Assembly: GCA_017399515.1 (NCBI GenBank)
Contig: JAFQBZ010000149.1
Location: 1-15,425, forward strand
DNA length: 15,425 nt
From: Clostridia bacterium
GTDB taxonomy: Bacteria; Bacillota; Clostridia; Christensenellales; UBA1242
Reading direction: 5' to 3'
Shown here: positions 12,461 to 15,425 of the stretch, in pieces
Layout of the letters: each line of letters opens with the position of its first letter
Position numbering within the stretch: position 1 is the first letter of the stretch
Translations under genes and position numbers: made by a program
The notes under the pieces: model-generated
The model's database searches: none
The model's input: only the letters and a program-made list of their open reading frames with translations
Told to the model about the DNA's origin: nothing

Positions 12461-13804
12461 ATGGAACAAAAGTTAAAGAAAAATGACAGAGTTGTTGTTA
12501 AAATTGAAAGGCTGGGCGCCAATGGTGAAGGTGTTGCCATTTATAAGGGCGTTGTTATTTTTGTGCCTTTTGCCCTTGTTGGTGATGAAGTTTTAATTCA
12601 TATAATTAATGACAAAAATAAATTTTTAATCGCAAAAATAATCGAAATAAAAAAGCCAAGCCCAAAAAGAATTCAACCTATGTGCCCATATTTTTCAAAA
12701 TGTGGTGGTTGCGATTTGCAACACATAAGTTATGCTGACCAACTTTTGTTCAAAAAACAATTAATAATTGACACACTCAAAAAATATGCCGGAATCGAAA
12801 CGCAAGTTGAAGATGTTGTTCCAAGTTCAAAGGTGTTTAGATATCGAAACAAATTTGCATTTCCTGTTCAAGATGTAAACGGTGAAGTGAAGATTGGAAT
12901 GTTTAGAAAAAACAGCCACCAAATCATTGAGATTGATGACTGTATGCTTCAAAGCGAAAGAACAAAAATAATTATTAAATTATTCAAAGAATATATGCAA
13001 GAAAATAAAATTTCAGCATATAACGAAACCACAAAAACCGGCGTGGTTAAACACATTGTTGTTCGTGAAGCAGAAGAAGATTTCATTATGACCGTGGTTG
13101 TGACCGATGAAAAATTCAATAAATTTTCTCCACTTGTTGAGAAATTAAAAACGCAATTTTCATCATTTGGGCTATTCAAAAATGTAAATAAATTGAATAA
13201 TAATGTAATTTTTGGCAACTTAGATAAGAAAATTTATGGAATATATGAACTTTCAAAAAATGAATTTGGCGTTCAATATTTTGTGAATAACAGAAGTTTT
13301 ATGCAAGTGAATGATGAAATTAAAAACATTATTTATCAAAAAATATTAAACACTCTTGGCAGTCAAAAAAATGTCATCGACGCTTACAGTGGTGCGGGAC
13401 TCTTGTCTAGCATTATTGCAAAAAATGGCTCAAGGGTTTATGGTGTTGAAATTGTAAAAGAAGCAACTGAAAATGCAAATAAACTTAAAGTTTTGAATAA
13501 TTTATACAATTTAACAAATAAAAATGGTGATTGTGCAAAAATAATTCCTGAACTTGCAAAAGAACTTGAAGGCGATTTTGCAGTGGTGGTTGACCCACCA
13601 AGAAAAGGGCTTGATGAAAAGGTTGTTGAAGCATTTTTAAAAGCCGAACCAAAAATGATTGTTTATCTTTCATGTGGACCTTCAACACTTGCGCGTGACC
13701 TTAAAAAACTTACTGAAAAATATAACATCAGTTTCGTTCAGCCATACGATATGTTTCCACAAACAGCAAATGTCGAAACACTTGTTTGCCTAAGACTGAA
13801 ATAA
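12461..13804 (+). CDS. rlmD: RlmD/TrmA-family RNA (uracil-C5)-methyltransferase
   Basis: SAM-dependent methylation of a uridine to 5-methyluridine, most likely in 23S rRNA. The ATG at 12461 gives 447 residues and follows AAGGAAG by 8 bases. The frame extends 67 codons upstream, but that part covers the promoter and the divergent gene. An N-terminal TRAM RNA-binding domain (1-65) is followed by the iron-sulfur cysteines C75, C81 and C84 (CPYFSKCGGC) and probably C161 (DDCMLQ). The SAM-binding strand is VIDAYSGAG (305-313). DPPRKGLD starts at 378, and the catalytic cysteine is C405 in LSCGPS. These motifs are complete. Paralogues differ in target (U747, U1939 or both), which cannot be read from the sequence, so the symbol is provisional. 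It is the first gene of a three-gene unit. Confidence 0.92.
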   Translation: MEQKLKKNDRVVVKIERLGANGEGVAIYKGVVIFVPFALVGDEVLIHIINDKNKFLIAKIIEIKKPSPKRIQPMCPYFSKCGGCDLQHISYADQLLFKKQLIIDTLKKYAGIETQVEDVVPSSKVFRYRNKFAFPVQDVNGEVKIGMFRKNSHQIIEIDDCMLQSERTKIIIKLFKEYMQENKISAYNETTKTGVVKHIVVREAEEDFIMTVVVTDEKFNKFSPLVEKLKTQFSSFGLFKNVNKLNNNVIFGNLDKKIYGIYELSKNEFGVQYFVNNRSFMQVNDEIKNIIYQKILNTLGSQKNVIDAYSGAGLLSSIIAKNGSRVYGVEIVKEATENANKLKVLNNLYNLTNKNGDCAKIIPELAKELEGDFAVVVDPPRKGLDEKVVEAFLKAEPKMIVYLSCGPSTLARDLKKLTEKYNISFVQPYDMFPQTANVETLVCLRLK

Positions 13805-13816
13805 ATAGAGATAAAC

Positions 13817-13834
13817 TGCGTTTCAAAAAACGCA
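13817..13834. promoter_or_regulatory. Small hairpin in the rlmD-Nudix gap
   Basis: TGCGTTT, CAAA, AAACGCA: perfect 7-base arms with a 4-base loop, 12 bases past the rlmD stop. No T-run follows on the plus strand, so it is not a terminator. It may be a 3'-end stabiliser or processing site. The rest of the 88-base gap is A-rich, with no promoter I can see. Confidence 0.4.
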
Positions 13835-13892
13835 AAATGGTGCATAAAAACAATAAAAAATTACGCAAAAAATTCAAAAAGCAGGGATTTTT

Positions 13893-14531
13893 ATGGAAAT
13901 TTGGGATTTATATGATGAAAATCAAAACCTTACAGGGAGAACGCACACAAGGGGTGATGAGATTCCTGAAGGGTTTTATCATTTGGTTGTTCATATTTGG
14001 ATTCGAAATAGAGAAGGTAAATATTTAATCACAAAAAGAGCCGAAAACAGAAAAACATATCCACTTATGTTTGAATGTGTTTCTGGTTCGGTGCTTCAAG
14101 GTGAAACCAGCAAAGAAGGTGCCATTCGTGAAGTGCTTGAAGAAGTTGGGTTAGATTTCAAAAACAAAAAGGGCAAACTTGCTCACTGTGAAGTTCGAAA
14201 AGAATTTAATGGCAAACCTTATAACGACATTTTGAATGTTTGGCTTTATGACTATGATGGTGAAGTTGACCTTTCAAAGGCAACCACTGATGAAGTGTGT
14301 GAAGCAAAGTGGGTTGCACTTGATGAAATTAAAGAAATTGAAGAAGCAGGGCTTTTTGTTCCTTCAATGGATTATATTTTTAAACTTGACAAAAAATTGA
14401 AAGAAAAAAAAGAAAAACAAAAAAAATTAAATAAAAATAAACAAAAATCGAAATATAATAATGACAAAAATAAATATTTTGCTTATTATGATGACATTAA
14501 ACATTCATCACACAAAGTGATTGATTGGTAG
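13893..14531 (+). CDS. Nudix hydrolase with Lys-rich C-terminal tail
   Basis: Hydrolyses a nucleoside-diphosphate-linked or other pyrophosphate substrate; the exact substrate is unknown. The 212-residue product has a perfect Nudix box, G65-x5-E71-x7-R79-E80-V-L-E83-E84-V-G86-L87. The N-terminal part (EIWDLYDENQNLTGR) resembles the YfcD/isopentenyl diphosphate isomerase-like branch. The catalytic Cys of that isomerase (SVCGHP) is Ser64 here and the Nudix box is canonical, so hydrolysis is more likely. Residues about 165-194 are a Lys/Asn-rich low-complexity linker, followed by a tyrosine-rich end (YFAYYDD). That tail is not part of the fold. The ATG follows GCAGGGA by about 5 bases. It is the only gene here ending in TAG. 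It lies 88 bases after rlmD and 10 before miaA. Confidence 0.93.
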   Translation: MEIWDLYDENQNLTGRTHTRGDEIPEGFYHLVVHIWIRNREGKYLITKRAENRKTYPLMFECVSGSVLQGETSKEGAIREVLEEVGLDFKNKKGKLAHCEVRKEFNGKPYNDILNVWLYDYDGEVDLSKATTDEVCEAKWVALDEIKEIEEAGLFVPSMDYIFKLDKKLKEKKEKQKKLNKNKQKSKYNNDKNKYFAYYDDIKHSSHKVIDW

Positions 14532-14541
14532 GAAAAATTTT

Positions 14542-15414
14542 ATGGAAAAACTTATTGCTATTGTTGGACAAACTTCATCAGGAAAAAGTTCGCTTGGAAT
14601 CGCCCTTGCGAAGTTTTTTGATGGTGAAATTGTTTCAGCCGATTCAAGACAGGTTTATAGAGGGCTTGATTGGTGCTCTGGAAAAGTGACCAAAGAAGAA
14701 ATGGCAGAAGTTAAACATCACTTGATTGATGTGATAGATTTAGGTAACCAATTTTCACTTTATGATTTTCAAACAAAGGCATACGCAGCCATTGATGACA
14801 TTTTAAAAAGAGGCAAAGTTCCATTTTTGGTTGGTGGAACAGGGCTTTATTCAAGGTCGGTTATTGAAGGGTATGGCTTAGAGCCTTCAAAACCAGACGA
14901 AACTTTAAGAAATTCGCTTGAAGGTTTAAGCCTTGATGAACTCAAACAAATGGCAAAAGAAAAGGGCTTTGAAGTTGAAGGTGAAACCACTTGCAGAAGG
15001 CTCATTCGTTTGCTTGAGAAAAACCCTGAAGAAAAACAAGAAAACAAACCACGATATGATGTTCTTCAAATAGGAATTGCATTTTCAAGAGAAGAAATTT
15101 ATGAAAGAATTAGGGTTCGTCTTGAAATGCGTATGCCACATATGATTGAAGAAATCAAAGGACTTCTTTCTTGTGGTGTTAGTCCTGAATTTTTAAACAC
15201 TTTGGGGCTTGAAGCAAAATATGTTCAAAAATATTTAAACGGCGAATTTGAAAGTTATGAAGCGTTCTTTGAAGAACTTTTCAAAGAAGAACGACATTTT
15301 GCCAAAAGGCAAAAAACATGGTATAACAAAGAAAAAAATATCGTTTGGCTTGATGCAAATGATAATTTAGAAGAAAACGCTAAAAAACTTATTAAAGAAT
15401 TTTTGAAAAAATAA
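14542..15414 (+). CDS. miaA: MiaA, tRNA dimethylallyltransferase
   Basis: Transfers the dimethylallyl group of DMAPP to N6 of A37 in tRNAs reading UNN codons, giving i6A. The 290-residue product has the P-loop GQTSSGKS (9-16), SADSRQVY with the catalytic Asp (D34), HHLIDV (59-64), VGGTGLY (97-103, with T100), and the C-terminal FAKRQKTWY (253-261). Length is near normal. The ATG at 14542 follows GGTAGGA by about 9 bases. A TTG at 14521 in the same frame would overlap the Nudix gene and is less likely. It is the last gene of the rlmD-Nudix-miaA unit. Eleven bases remain after the stop, so any terminator lies outside the window. Confidence 0.97.
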   Translation: MEKLIAIVGQTSSGKSSLGIALAKFFDGEIVSADSRQVYRGLDWCSGKVTKEEMAEVKHHLIDVIDLGNQFSLYDFQTKAYAAIDDILKRGKVPFLVGGTGLYSRSVIEGYGLEPSKPDETLRNSLEGLSLDELKQMAKEKGFEVEGETTCRRLIRLLEKNPEEKQENKPRYDVLQIGIAFSREEIYERIRVRLEMRMPHMIEEIKGLLSCGVSPEFLNTLGLEAKYVQKYLNGEFESYEAFFEELFKEERHFAKRQKTWYNKEKNIVWLDANDNLEENAKKLIKEFLKK

Positions 15415-15425
15415 AAATAAAATAG

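Noticed and set aside
12260..12540. Mutual upstream extensions of the radical SAM and rlmD frames
   Set aside because: The two frames overlap on opposite strands here, and both extensions run across two good promoters. The conserved starts are at 12357 and 12461.
13786..14028. 80-codon plus-strand frame overlapping rlmD and the Nudix gene
   Set aside because: It is Lys-rich because the DNA is A-rich, it covers the start of a real gene in another frame, and it has no ribosome site.
1..15425. Alternative genetic code with TGA as a sense codon
   Set aside because: No gene ends in TGA, but none needs an in-frame TGA either. Tryptophan is TGG and all genes are full length under the standard code.
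1..15425. Mobile element, prophage, CRISPR array, toxin-antitoxin or defence system
   Set aside because: No transposase, integrase, spaced repeats, tRNA-linked attachment site or compositional break is visible. SbcCD and the initiation genes are housekeeping here.

Overview
The window looks like chromosomal DNA from an AT-rich low-GC Gram-positive bacterium (Bacillota), probably an uncultured Clostridia-type lineage. The evidence is the pairing of a DnaB/DnaD-family initiation protein with a DnaI-type helicase loader, strong AGGAGG-like ribosome sites, SigA-type promoters with 16-17 bp spacers, and TAA as nearly the only stop codon (12 of 13 genes, one TAG, no TGA). The lineage is an inference. 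I see no phage, transposon, CRISPR, rRNA or tRNA. Most of the content is housekeeping.

Layout. On the left, a minus-strand unit (1351 down to 18) encodes two unrecognised proteins, a 393-residue helical protein and a 43-residue mini-protein, behind a near-consensus promoter. Next is a minus-strand primosome operon (4050 down to 1629): a DnaB/DnaD-family protein with a tandemly duplicated domain pair, then the helicase loader DnaI, ending in a clear terminator. Diverging from it is sbcD-sbcC (4239-8955), encoding the SbcCD double-strand-break nuclease. The two operons start from back-to-back promoters whose -10 boxes lie on top of each other, within an inverted repeat.

sbcC converges on a minus-strand family 8 glycosyltransferase gene (9035-9949) across a bidirectional terminator. 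Upstream of it is a minus-strand LOG-fold gene (10113-10676) with its own terminator. A plus-strand orphan gene for a 193-residue protein (10831-11412) converges, through another bidirectional terminator, on a PflX-type radical SAM gene (11449-12357). That gene's promoter places the predicted transcription start on the A of its ATG, so it appears to be leaderless. The divergent plus-strand unit is rlmD-type rRNA m5U methyltransferase, Nudix hydrolase and miaA (12461-15414), which is mostly RNA modification.

The points most worth a second look are the symmetric divergent promoter between replication initiation and break repair, the leaderless radical SAM gene, the unrecognised 393/43-residue operon, the internal duplication in the DnaB-like protein, and a LOG-fold protein lacking the usual catalytic arginine motif. 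No gene-free stretch exceeds 300 bases; the longest (1352-1628) holds a promoter, a 26-bp palindrome and a terminator.
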